Part shown: one piece after another, positions 23,161-34,555 of the stretch
Position numbering within the stretch: the stretch's first letter is position 1
Layout: every line of letters begins with the position of its first letter
Origin: Charina bottae
Lineage: Eukaryota; Chordata; Lepidosauria; Squamata; Charinaidae
DNA length: 64,000 bases
Reading direction: 5' to 3'
Assembly (NCBI GenBank): GCA_023362775.1
Contig: JALMGJ010000002.1
Coordinates: 62,697,914 to 62,761,913 of the forward strand
The notes under the pieces: generated by a model
Told to the model about the DNA's origin: nothing
The model's database searches: none
What the model saw: the letters and a program-made list of their open reading frames with translations, nothing else
Program-made: the position numbers and the translations under genes

Positions 23161-23685
23161 ACTATTAAGTATAATAGCAGACAACTTATGTGCTTTTTAA
23201 TTTGATTCTTATTATCGTAGACAGAAATGTATAGAATAGTGGTAGGAAGGGAATAATTAAATATGTTTTATCTTTTGGAGGGGAGAAAGATGTTTAGGAG
23301 GTTTATATGGTTTTTTCCCCTTTATTTTAATATAAGGGGGAGGCGTAACTTTACTTAGTGATTTTTATTATGTGATAAAGTGGAATGACTTATAGAAATA
23401 ATGTGGTGTTTTGGTTTAATATAGAGTAAGAGATTGGTTATAGAAATTTTGTATATCCTTGTTGTTAAAAGTCGGAAGCCACATCTTTTGTAAATTAAAA
23501 AAAAATCTTGTGTTTCTGCACTTTTTTAGTTTTTTTTCTTTATAGTTATTTGGTATTTTGTAGTTTTTATTCTTTTCTTGAAATCTAATAAAATTTACTA
23601 AAAAAAATTAGTGTAGAGGAGTACATAACTTTTAAGAAAATATGAGGCAGCATATAAACCTAACCCAGAAAACCAGGAAGGAATT

Positions 23686-23852
23686 AGAAAGAAACTCAAG
23701 ATTGCCCTGGTTTGATTCACTTTGGTATAAGAGGGAGGGAAGGAGAATCACTGTCAGATTCTGTTATCACAAACTATATACATAAAGTCAGGTTATATTT
23801 CTTGTGGTGTCTTTTTCCTGACCTGGTCTACCTCTAAGGGCTGACAACTACT
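23686..23852 (+). repeat. Unclassified dispersed repeat, copy B
   Basis: Partner of 19138-19310. Shared blocks include gaaagaaactca, tttgattc, tttggtataaga against tttggtgtaaga, agattctgtt, and ttcctgacctggtctacctc against ttcctgacctggcctatctc. No terminal repeats or coding potential were seen. Confidence 0.55.
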
Positions 23853-24049
23853 TCCCTCCGAATTTTTGAAAGGAATTGTAATTACTCTTTAGAATCCATT
23901 TGTTAGAGCAATATCATTATTCATAAATACTTCCACCTCTCTTCAGACAGCAAAACTAATTGCTCGATGGCAGCAGTTACAGTCTTTGAATGCACTTTCT
24001 CCTCATTTGCAGGACACAATGTCTCAGAACAGAATGGCAGAGTTAATTT

Positions 24050-24200
24050 TATTTATTTGTTTAAAGCACTTATATGGCTGCCCATCTCAAACAGTGTGAT
24101 TTTGGGTGGCATACAGAATAAAGAAAACAAAGGAAGTTAAAACCAACAAATACAAAAAAAACCCCACATATCATTAAAACCAAGCAGACAATAAATGGCT
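24050..24200 (-). mobile_element. Degraded L2/CR1 3' tail
   Basis: tttatttgtttaaagcactt leads into atatggctgcccatctcaa and ttttgggtggcatacagaat, a diverged minus-strand L2-type terminus. A-rich 3'UTR-like text follows. Confidence 0.55.
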
Positions 24201-24249
24201 AACTTGGCTGGAGCACAGAAGTAGGAGGATACTTAGATAAAGTGACACC

Positions 24250-25930
24250 CGCAGATGCTACCATGACTGTGTGTGTGTATTCACACACAACACAAAAACA
24301 AATATTATAACTTGGCTACAAACCATCTCTTAAATTACTTATTGGCTAGCTTTTATTATGTACCAAGTTGAAACTGTAAAAGACACACTGGATAGGTCAA
24401 AGTGTGCAAATAACACTATCATGCTGAAGGAAAAAAAGGAAAAGTTGCTGAATATAACAGAAGAAAAAGCAGAACCTCAAGTATTCAGAGGCAGGATGCA
24501 TGACAATACATGATCAGATGCAATCACACTATTTTAACCAAGATTCGTATTTAGAGCAGGCTCAAGAGAACAACTTTGGAGAAGTTAAAGCTTCACACGT
24601 GAGATCTAATTAACCTCTCAGCATTTCATATTCTGCAATCAAATGTGCACTACTGATAGAACATCCATGTGATGCATTTTAAGTACAAAATGAACTCCTT
24701 GGTTAAAGAGATCAAAGAAAAAGTTGTCAGACAACAGAGTGGAACAAAAAAAGAAAAGGGAACTCCTCACATTATTTTTTCGTGGTCAACTGTATTGAAG
24801 AACTTATGCATTTGGAAGCACCAGACAAATACTCTGGAACAATTCAACCAATAATTAGGCTGGAGTCCCTTTGATTTCAATGGACAATTTAAGCAGATGC
24901 TTATAATTCTCCCATTTAAAATCAATTGGATTTAAAAGCACATGCTATTGCATCATCTGGTGGTATTTTGCATTTGGGTTACCTTGAATAAAGGACTGTA
25001 CAGACTCCTGTACATAAGTCTGAAGGTGATCTCAGTGCTACTAAAAATAAAATAGGTTTGAAAATTTGAAGGCTCCTGCTGCATTTTTTCAGGAAGGATC
25101 CTGAAGAAATGATATTCCTTGAAGAAAAAAAGTATAGTTCCTCCCAATCTTCTTTGATTCTTCCCATGATATCTTAAGGATGTGATCTCTCTGCCTAGCC
25201 AATCTGATCCTCCAATTATTAGATAGCAAGTGTTGGAGGTGACATTGATTCTGCAAATGAAGCAATTCCTTGGCCTGGGAAGGCCTGATTGGCTTCTCCT
25301 TTCCTCCATATTTTTCTGAAAATAAGTGGCATGTTCTTCCACTTGGGACTGTAGAATGACAACTTCCACCAACCTTGGTAGAAAATGCCAGTGACTAAAG
25401 GCAGTGAGATATTTTATTTCAACCCTATGATCCCTACTGTAAGATAATGCCATAAACTCAAGATACTCACTGTATCTCCATTCACTTTGAGAAAACAATA
25501 GGGAAAAGGAGGGGAGGTTGGGTAGGCCACTACAACCTAGAAACTGCTGGGTTTTTTTAGCTTTTTCTTGGGGAGACAAGGATCAAATTGCAGGATGCCA
25601 GCAGAGTTGAAAATGAGATAAGCTCAAATATGGAGAGAAAGGATAAGAAGGAAGGAAGAGAGGGATTGACAAGCAAGCTTATCCAATATCAGGTCCTTCC
25701 ATGAAATTTCAGTATTTGAGAAGATATGGAAGGAACCCTGCTTTACTTTCAGAGTAATCATCTGCTTGTTCACCCAGCCTAAATTATAGATATTAGGATG
25801 CTGTACACATTTAAAAAGACAAACCCTCCCATCTTTCAAAATTCATTCTCTACCCTTTCTCCCCACCCACTGCAGGCCAAGCCTTGTGGTATGTCTTTTG
25901 CAGCATATCCTGGAAAGTGAGTAATATAAG
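24250..25930. other. Intron segment; one long unassigned open frame
   Basis: No repeat was recognised. On the minus strand 24953-25579 is open for 208 codons from a Met. I see no domain, signal peptide or similarity. It is considered under findings and not called a gene. Confidence 0.4.
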
Positions 25931-25944
25931 CCAGTACATACCAT

Positions 25945-26462
25945 GTTGTTGTTTATTCGTTCAGTCACTTCCGACTCTTCGTGACTTCATGGACCAGCCC
26001 ACGCCAGAGCTTCCTGTCGGCTGTCGCCATCCCCAGCTCCCCCATGGTTGAGTCCGTCACCTCCAGAATATCATCCATCCATCTTGCCCTTGGTCGGCCC
26101 CTCTTCCTTTTGCCTTCCACTTTCCCTAGCATCAGCATCTTCTCCAGGGTATCCTGTCTTCTCATGATGTGGCCAAAGTACTTCAGTTTTGCCTTTAATA
26201 TCATTCCCTCAAGCGAGCAGTCTGGCTTGATTTCCTGGAGTATGGACTGGTTTGATCTTCTTGCAGTCCAAGGCACTCTCAGAATTTTCCTCCAACACCA
26301 CAGTTCAAAAGCATCTATCTTCCTTCGCTCAGCCTTCCTTATGGTCCAGCTCTCGCAGCCATAGGTTACTACAGGGAATACCATTGCTTTAACTATGCGG
26401 ACCTTTGTTGTCAGTGTAATGTCTCTGCTCTTAATTATTTTATCAAGATTTGCCATTGCTCT
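25945..26462 (-). mobile_element. BovB (RTE) LINE, 518-bp copy with 12-nt TSD
   Basis: The minus strand encodes AMANLDKIIKSRDITLTTKV through YGCESWTIRKAERRKIDAFE to the terminal EVTKSRK without stops. Exact 12-nt direct repeats, agtacataccat, flank it at 25933-25944 and 26463-26474. The 5' truncation lies within the RT C-terminal region, so no catalytic motif remains. Confidence 0.95.
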
Positions 26463-26504
26463 AGTACATACCATAGGCCAGCAGAAGTCAAACCCTTTCT
26501 TTTC

Positions 26505-26690
26505 TTTTTTTTCCAAATTTTATTAGAGTTTTAAATATACATAGTTAAAAGGGTGAAAATGAAAAAAGAAATACAAATACAAATCAAAGAAAGAAGTAAA
26601 AGTTTATAGAAAAGTAAAGAAAAAAAGAAAAGAAGATAAGGCATAGATATAGTCAACTTCCGATTTATCTCTGATCTTAGTAATTAAAAA
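26505..26690 (-). mobile_element. L1-type LINE 3' end (poly-T on plus strand)
   Basis: On the minus strand it ends in tctaataaaatttgg followed by an A-run, with T-rich 3'UTR text upstream. It lies 40 bp from the BovB insertion. The 5' limit is uncertain and no target duplication was identified. Confidence 0.55.
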
Positions 26691-26699
26691 AAAAGTATG

Positions 26700-28605
26700 G
26701 TACTATATAGGGCTATCCTAGACTACGTGCATACTTGCCTAGTATGATCTATATTCAAAACTGTAGTTTAGAGCATCTCCTATGGAGACAAGTGCTTTCC
26801 GTTTCTGGGACATTGCTTGGAGAACAGCAGACATCCTGGTTCTAACATCGTCTGATTTGCTTTTTGATATTGTTCCTTGGGTCAAAGTTCTAGCATGACA
26901 CATGGATCTTGTTTCAGTTGTTAGTCCTTGGTACTAGCTTGAGAGTTGCCTACAATTCAGGATTTACAAAGTATGTTCTATTTGTTGTTTTAACGTAATT
27001 GTACATTTGAAGAGGTGTACATGCATACTTAAGTATTCTTTTCTGAAAGTTTTTTTTGGGGGGTGTAATTTTTTTCATCAAAGTACTTTAGATATTTTCA
27101 TTTGATGAAGAAGCTCTAATAAGTTCACTTTCAACAAAGATCAATGTCCACTGAATATAAAGATGACTTTTTATCATTGTAATTCAGAGTTCTGGTTTCA
27201 CTTGTTGTTGTTTTTTCATAAAAGCAGAATTCTCTAAATTAAAGTTGAATTTCACTTTACTCAACAATTTTGGATCCCCCGAGCCCAGCTTGGAGAAAAA
27301 ATACCAAACAAACTCGATGCATATATGTTGCAATGAAAATGCATGCTGAAAGTTTTCAGTGAGGTGACATGTAACTGAGTTTAGATGAATTTCACCAGAG
27401 CTACATAGCAGAAATTTTCTGTTTTCTGTCTTATTCATTTTTAAAATACACATGAGATAATGGAAAATAAGAAAATAAAATATATTTATTTCTCTGGAAT
27501 ATTATTTCTCAGAAATATTATGAAATATTATGTATTAAAATCTTCCCCAAATTGGTTTCTTCATGTTTTTAGACAATTCTCATCATTAGCTATGCTAGAG
27601 AAGATGATGAAACTTGCAAAATATCCAGGGTATCAGTTTAAGGAAGGCTGATGAATATTATCTCTGTGTATGTGTGGTTTCTCCTTCAAAACACGGACTG
27701 AATGGGCTAAGAACCAGGGACACCATCCTATTCCATTAGTGATGCTGTTTGGTGCACTTCATAAAAAGGATGTTCTACTTAACAGAAAAAGGCAATAAAT
27801 TCAGTTGGCATTACATACCCTTCTCCGAATCCCCAAGTTTCATTTAAAGAATTGGTTGGCTTTTAGAATGATCTTAGTTCCAATCTCCTCTTGATTTTGC
27901 ACTCAGATGTATCAGCTATTTAAGTCTATGGAGAAAAGGTAGGCAATCTCCCTTGATAGTCACTAGTTCTCATGATTTTTATAATAAATGGTAAGCTGGA
28001 ATATTGCAGAACAAAGCACTGCTTCAAACACCATCTTTATTTATAGTAATACCTGGGTCCTATAAGCAGTTTTGGAAAAGAAAAAGAAAAATGGTGGGAG
28101 GATGCTGTAATTCCTCAAAGCTCCTTCATAATGCAACATGGCCTCCTCACTTCTATGAGTGAAGCAAAGCATCTCCACTGTTTTGCTTTGACTGTTTTGT
28201 TTAGCTCCTCTGCCATTTGTAATAACCAAGGGAGGTTTTGCTTATGCACAGCATATGTGCAGAAACTTCTTCCAGCATTTGCAAGCATTAGAGGAAGCTA
28301 CAAGTCCAACAGATCACCTCTTCCCCTCAAGGAGGTGAATCAGAACACTTCTGTGGTATAAAGCCCCTTATTGGAGAAAATCAAAGCCACCACTCAACAA
28401 ATAAATGGGTTTATCACAATCCCTGGGCAACCAGTGGAATCTTTCCACACTGATTCAAATGTACATAGGAAGAAGTTAACTGAAATGAAGGCTGCTACTG
28501 ACTGCATTTTTCCTGTCATCTTGCATGAGTAATACATAATATGTACATGCTTATGGCTGCGAGGACAAACTTTACGCAACACTAGAAAAAACACATTGTA
28601 CCAAC
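26700..28605. other. Intron segment without recognised features
   Basis: No element was recognised. It is mostly single-copy-looking sequence. Confidence 0.4.
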
Positions 28606-28611
28606 AATATC

Positions 28612-28672
28612 TGATTGAATCCCAGTTTCTAGCCTGATGCCTTAACCACTACACCAAACTGGCTCTCATGTA
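28612..28672 (-). mobile_element. CORE/MIR-like SINE head fragment
   Basis: The minus strand reads gagagccagtttggtgtagt, ggttaaggcatcaggctaga and aactggg, the 5' tRNA-like head of the SINE seen at 46.2 kb. It breaks off after about 55 nt. Confidence 0.7.
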
Positions 28673-28675
28673 TGC

Positions 28676-28744
28676 ATATGCATATGTATATGTACATATA
28701 CATGTACTGTATATGTATATGTATATGTATATGTACATGTATAT
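28676..28744 (+). repeat. (TATATG)n and related TA-rich microsatellite
   Basis: Alternating tatatg/tacatg units abut the SINE head fragment. Confidence 0.85.
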
Positions 28745-31510
28745 TAGAAGTTTAACAATATTTAAGCAAGGATGGCTTCCATATATGTTATATATGATGC
28801 AGCAAGGTAAATAAAAACACTATGGTTTCTAAAGTTTATACTAATAGGTACTACAAATTGGTTGGAGTACAAAGAAGGGGGAAGTTAGGAATTAAATATT
28901 TATTATTATATTTATTTATTTATTTTATTATTTATAAATAAATATTTTATAAATAAAAAATAAAATAAATACATATTTATCTATATTATTTTTAGGGATG
29001 TTTTTCTTTTCTTTTTCTAACATTACTTTAAAAATATAAAACTTTTTAACATTTTAAAATAATAATATAGTGGAGACTTTGGCATTAAGCTCAAAAATTT
29101 ATATTTCTTTTTCATATCATGAAAATAACTCAGTGTGGTACCTTTAACTAATGTTAGACTGAGCATTAATTCTATAACTTCAGTAATTATCTGTCCTTTT
29201 ATAGATATTATCTTTTTTTGTTTTGAATACACATTTTGTTTTAAATAAAAAATTAAAAAATACATAATACGAAATTGTTTCCATTGTTTATACAAAATAA
29301 AGAATATAGCAAAAATGGTTTGTGAGAGTGCCTTTTTCTTCAATGCATAGAAAATTTGAGGCATTTCATCAGGAAAATCCTGACTGAATGTCTCCAGTAT
29401 GGTCCTTTTGTTTCCATTTCCATTTTCCTAAATAACTGGTTTCAAAAATATCTGTCATTTGATAATACCAGCTTAGATTAATCAATGGATTTAGTTTAAT
29501 TTTCATTTCTTTAGGAATTTTTCTAAAGAGCTTATATTTATGTACAGAGAAATCTTATTCTGGGACTTGTTTTTAAGTAAACCTGCTAAAAACCGGCTGG
29601 TCAGCACCCAGAATAAATGGCATATTTGACCTGGATTTACTAATCCACAACACATTTTAAAGTATGTCAGCTGTGTCGCCTCCCGATGTATGATACCCCT
29701 CTAGTGACACTGATCACAAAAAAAGCTGATTCAGAAATAACCAGTCCTGTTCAATATACAGCTGGGTATATAAGAAAATTGCCAAGTCACCTGTCTTGGC
29801 TTTCTGCTGAACCTTTTCCCTAAGAAAGAAATGAATTAATTAAAAACAGGATATTAATCAGCTTTGCTATGTAATTTCATCATAGTTTGCCCTGACATTT
29901 TCAGCAATTTTGTTTCATTTGTTTGCTTTGCAATGAATTTACAGATGGGGATACCAGTAAACTATTACTGATGCCAATTGGCACTTCACTGGGTGATGTG
30001 AATTTTAACACTGAAGTGGCTGCTTGAGATTTCCAAAGAAAAAGGGATTTGGCTTCTAGTGGCCCACAGGGACCACAGGGTTCCTACTACAGGCAGTCCA
30101 GCTTTATTTAGCTTGTGCCACTTCCATGTTAATTGCATGTTTTACATCTCTCCCAGCTTGCAAGTTGCCTTTATGCAGTGATGCAGTTCAGATTGGCTTT
30201 CAGGGAAGAAATCCAGGACCCCAGAATCCAGAGACCCTCAAGTAACCCGTAGAAAGCAAACAGGATCAGTATTGGCATCTGGCCTGCATGGGCACACTAG
30301 GATCCACCAGGCTGACATGAGTCATCCTAGAATCATTTACACAGGCTAAAGGCACATCTGGTCTGGACAGGTGCTCATGTTTTGTTTTGACTTGAAAGGT
30401 ATCTTACACACTTTTACAACATTTATATGTAAATATATTTAGAAACAGGACAGCAGGAGCAGACTGGCTTATTCATGATCATTCTGGGCTTTGTGTGTCT
30501 GAAATGTGAAACTGCACATGCTCAAAATATTTCTTTTCATGGGGATGTTTTACCCATATCAGGAGTGTGGAATTTATTATAAAAAATGGGAAGATAGTGT
30601 GGGGTTAGGGAGTATAAATGTTTATTGTCTATTTTGTAACTGAAGTTGTGGTCAAGACCACTGATGGTATAAAATTACTTAGGTCCACTACTGCCCTTAT
30701 GAAATAAAATGTATCATATAGCGGTGAAGTCCAATTAATGAAAAATAAGCAATGCTTTGTTGACGATCTGCACTATTTTGAAAAACATATAGTGGCACGG
30801 TTTCATGTCACTTAGCAGACAAATCAGTACAGTGTTCATGCGCCTTGATTTTTGTGATCCTCCCAGACTGAAATGATTTTTTAGAAAGCTGCTAGCATGG
30901 TTTGATATAGTATTGCAGGTAAGTCAGGCGATGGATTTCATGGAATTCATTAGGGTCCTCCTGCCTTTCTTCCTCTAATTTGAGCATCCTCTAATCCAAA
31001 CAACTAACTTGGTTTGGGGTTGCTTATTTCTTTACACAGTTTAAAATAAACAATGGGGAAATATAAAATGCTTGTGTAAGGGCTACTGCTGGTTATGATG
31101 GGGCTTGAGTGTAACTTTGATAGGGGAAATCACTCAGAGGGGTTAGCCAAGTTTTAACCATGTGTGCTGTTGAGGCATTTTGCAGCCCTGCTAATAGAAA
31201 TCATCTCAGCATTTCAGCACTTTTAATGTGCCATGGATAACCCAGCTAGGCTGTAGGCATCTTCCCTATTCCTTATAGACATTGATTTTGAAGCACTGGA
31301 GTAGAAAGCAAATTCCCAGGTGCTCTTTAAGTACTAGGCATCTCCTTCTGTACTGATTATTCTGCTTCTGGGAAGAATGAGAGAAAGCAAGACTCTGCCA
31401 ACTAAAAGGGTGTTGCTTTATACCCAGAATGTGTCACTTCACAAATATGAGCCAATGAGTAAAATGACTGAATTTAGCTTCTTGAAAAAAAAGCCAATTA
31501 TTCTTTCTAT
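28745..31510. other. Long intron stretch without recognised repeats
   Basis: Apart from an AT-rich self-complementary tract at about 28895-28990 (attta/taaat runs), I see no repeat, coding segment or RNA. It is the longest apparently repeat-poor stretch in the window, so any conserved intronic regulatory sequence is most likely here. That cannot be judged without alignment. Confidence 0.4.
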
Positions 31511-31517
31511 TATGAAC

Positions 31518-32312
31518 TTCCCGGCCTTTTGGCTAAGATCTGTTAGAGTTCTTGTGTTGCCCTGGCAAATCATTCCTGTACAAAGCAAAAGCATTCTCAT
31601 GGTGACGTGAATGCCAGGTGGCTGGATAACAGAGAAGCCTTGGCTTTGTTTACATCTTCATTAGATATGAAGCTAAAAGGTACCATTGTTATGGCTAGCA
31701 ATGGATCTTCCCATGAAGGCGAAGCCTCCTGATATCCTTCTGTGGGAAGCCTTGCCCAAGCCCCCCCTGAGCAAGAAGGGGGGGAACTCAGTGCGTAGAT
31801 GCAGCACTGCTAACCAATAGCAGGTCATGCTATGTGCTTTAGGCCTAATGCTTTGAGGCCTAGTGTGTGTAACAGCTAACATCCAGCCAATCAGAATGCT
31901 AGAAGAACTGAATATACAACCATGCAAAATGGTGTTCTAAGTCTTCTTGATTTCTAGTGTCTCTTAGTCATGTAGTTCTTCACGTGTTCACTTCCCGTGG
32001 ACTGGGCAGAGTGAGCTATGCCTGGCTTTGGGTATAGGCCATGGCAGGAACTCTGGCCCTGGGATCAATACACGGAACTCTGCTTATAAGTTTGTTTTGT
32101 TTTTCCTTTTACAATGATGTATCCTGTATATTCATCTTTTTCATTGTTGCGATACTGTATTGTATCTGCTTTATTGCCTTATGCTAAACAGTAAACACTG
32201 TTAGCCCTAACAAGCTGCATTCTGGTCTGTTTATTCTCAAGCCTCGGTTTTTCCCCTTTAAGCCAGCATATACCCCATCAAGATCAAGTGTAGTATCTGT
32301 TCTTATCAGTTT
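31518..32312 (+). pseudogene. U2 snRNA-derived fragment split by an LTR
   Basis: 31518-31540 reads ttcccggccttttggctaag plus atc. After the LTR, 32286-32312 reads aagtgtagtatctgttctta plus tcagttt. Joined, they match about the first 50 nt of U2 snRNA, missing the first few bases and with one mismatch (C for T). The branch-site recognition GTAGTA is kept at 32290-32295. The remainder of U2 is absent, so this is a truncated retrocopy or the head of an snRNA-derived repeat. A 7-nt tatgaac (31511-31517 and 32317-32323) may be its own target duplication. Confidence 0.85.
31541..32280. mobile_element. Solo LTR, 740 bp, 5-bp TSD
   Basis: It starts TGTTAGAGTT and ends ACCCCATCA, giving TG...CA ends. 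The 5-bp agatc is duplicated exactly at 31536-31540 and 32281-32285. Removing the insert and one agatc restores U2 continuity, which fixes both borders. The interior has CCAAT-like motifs (aaccaatag, agccaatca) and no coding domains, as expected of an LTR left by recombination of an endogenous retrovirus or LTR retrotransposon. The family is not identified. Confidence 0.88.
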
Positions 32313-32344
32313 CTGCTATGAACAATTAATGCTAATTCTATCCT

Positions 32345-32478
32345 ATCCTTCCAAAACCTGGCATTCTCTAGATAATATGAGATTCCAATGTCCAGAATTC
32401 CTAGTTAGTGTGATTTCTTGGAATTCTGAGAATTGCAGTTCCAACACATCTGGAAGGTACCAAGTTGGGGAAAAGGGA
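32345..32478. mobile_element. Possible degraded MITE
   Basis: The right part, ccaacacatctggaaggtac then caagttggggaaaag, resembles the end of reptile hAT MITEs. The left part, ccttccaaaacctggcattc, is a weak mirror. Boundaries are uncertain. Confidence 0.35.
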
Positions 32479-32530
32479 TCTATTTGTTTCCCAAACATTT
32501 TCACTACTTACAGTATATCATCTTTGAAGG

Positions 32531-32657
32531 CAGGGTTTCTCAACCTCAGCTACTTTAAGATGTGTGGACTTCAACTCCCAGAATTCCCAATGCTGGCTGG
32601 GGAATACTGGGAGTTGAAGTCCACATATCTTAAAGTTACTGGGGTTGAGAAACACTG
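32531..32657. mobile_element. Palindromic hAT MITE, 127 bp
   Basis: It starts cagggtttctcaacctcagc and ends ggttgagaaacactg. Almost the whole element is an inverted repeat (aagatgtgtggacttcaact with agttgaagtccacatatctt). Flanking tttgaagg (32523-32530) and tttaagg after 32657 look like a slightly decayed 8-bp hAT duplication. Confidence 0.85.
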
Positions 32658-32659
32658 TT

Positions 32660-34550
32660 TAAGGCAAAATGCAGCATTTTTCAGGTGAAAATACCTGCAA
32701 TCATTAAAAAAAAAAGTCCCTACTATGTGGAAAGCAAGTATCATTATTACCAAGATGGTCTGTAATCAAAGTACTAAAATAAGTTACGTATTATATTATT
32801 CTAGGATATTATGAGTCCCAGAATGCCAAGAATGAGAAATAACAGCAATTAACCACTCATGGCACTTTTTCTCTATCTTATTTAGTGAGAAAAGAAAATC
32901 TCTGTGAGAACCCTTCCCTCCGCCCTTTTGGCTCTTAATTCCATGAAAAGCTGTAGTGGGAACCATCTTTCAAACAAATTCCCACATCTTTGATGTGTAT
33001 GATAAACAAATAGAACACATTGTTTTCCTCCTTGTTCATGTAGGAGAAAGAAGACCAACGTCTTCTCTTTAAGGGTGTTTGTGATTTGAGGTTTACAGGA
33101 AAACTTTGGTTTGCTTTTCCCCCCTTCAGATCCCTTTGCGGTAATTTGATTGTGTTTTTCCAGGTGCAGCACTTCTGCATTTGCATTACCTTTCTGTCTC
33201 ATGGCTTTTACTGATTTTTGCCCTTATAAAGAGGAAATCTGGCAGGGGGAGAGGAATTTCTCAGTTTGTTTTAGCAGGTAATGGAAGACTGGCTCACAAA
33301 CATTACTGATCGTACAGTGGTCTTTAGTGCGGTATCCTAGGAACTAAGCATATTTTATTGAAAGGTACCCTAAAATGTTTATTTTCCTATTCCCATTCTC
33401 TTTAAGTATTTATTATTTTTATTGAGTTATAGTACAATATTATCCTTCTAATTATGGGAGATTCAGCAGAAGTTCATGAATGTAATGAGAAAGGTCCCCT
33501 CCCCAACCACCCCCAATATTATTTCTTTACAGCCCATCTTCAGAGGATCAGGGAACTTTAGAACAGCATGAGATGTACTTCGGACTTACAGGAGAAAGGG
33601 GAAATGAATGAATAGTATTTTTCCTCTTCTGTTCACAGTAGCCTCGGAAAGATAAAAGAGATGTCATGAAAGCAAGGATACAGTTTGATATCCAGTGTTG
33701 TATTTACCAGGAAAGAAGCTGATCCTGCATTTAAGATGAACCCTCAGTGAAAGGAAGCTTAGACTGAAAACAAAAACAACATCTAATTATTAGTACATTT
33801 TCAGTGAATCCAAGATGACTCTTCCATTTTCAAAGTAAATTATTGGAACAGGAAGAGAACTGGTCTTCTTTTCAGGTAGTATATTAAACTATATGAAGTA
33901 CTGGTTCTTAAGAAATTGGACATGAAATGGACACAGTATGCCACAATTGGTTATGGAGCAGGTTGGCACATTCACTATTTCAAGTTATAGTTCTGTAATT
34001 CAAATGGATTTTCATAATTTCTCAGTGCTTCAGTAGAGTCCATGGGGGTGAGAAAGGGTGGGGACAGAGTAATGCAAACAACATTGTGGCGGTGCAACAC
34101 AAGCCCCTTCCTTTTCTACTTGCATTGCAACATTATACACATAATCTATAGTGGCAGAGCTTGTATTGCAATGATGCGATGTTCCTTTCATCATATTGAT
34201 GGAAGCAGTGAGAACCTGAGAACACTGATGGATTGTATTAAGAAGCTGCTTAGAATCAGACTATCTAGGTCAGTATCATGGAATTTGACTGCCAATGTAT
34301 CCCAAGGCATCAGGAATTCCAGGGTTAAACTTAAAGTCTTTGCGGTAGCCCTAAGCTATGGTCCTTTGTTTATAGCTAGTCATTTAAAAATATTTTTATT
34401 GCATAAGACTGAAAAGTAAAGTCCCCTTAAACTAAGCTGCCTCTGGTGCCTACATGGATGCATCCATGTTATTTTCTTGACAGTAATATTTGTTACTGCC
34501 TTCTTCCTGCATCAAATTAATTTACAGGAAAAAAATGCATATTTATTTAT
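32660..34550. other. Intron segment without recognised features
   Basis: No element was recognised. Open stretches at 32882-33202 (minus) and 34042-34419 (plus) have no similarity I know. Confidence 0.4.
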
Positions 34551-34555
34551 TTATA

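Larger units (their letters stand above)
22643..23606 (+). mobile_element. L1-type LINE 3'UTR insertion with 15-nt TSD
   Basis: Non-coding T-rich 3'UTR-like sequence ends gaaatctaataaaatttact plus an A-run. A 15-nt direct repeat, attagtRtagaggag, flanks it (22628-22642 and 23607-23621; one A/G difference). It contains two tandem units of about 120 bp separated by a SINE. The L1 assignment rests on the CTAATAAAATTT plus poly(A) ending, shared with the copy at 26.5 kb. No ORF2 sequence is present. Confidence 0.7.

Noticed and set aside
31541..32280. Gene remnant on the minus strand (84 codons at 31673-31927)
   Set aside because: Lies wholly within the solo LTR and has no known domain.
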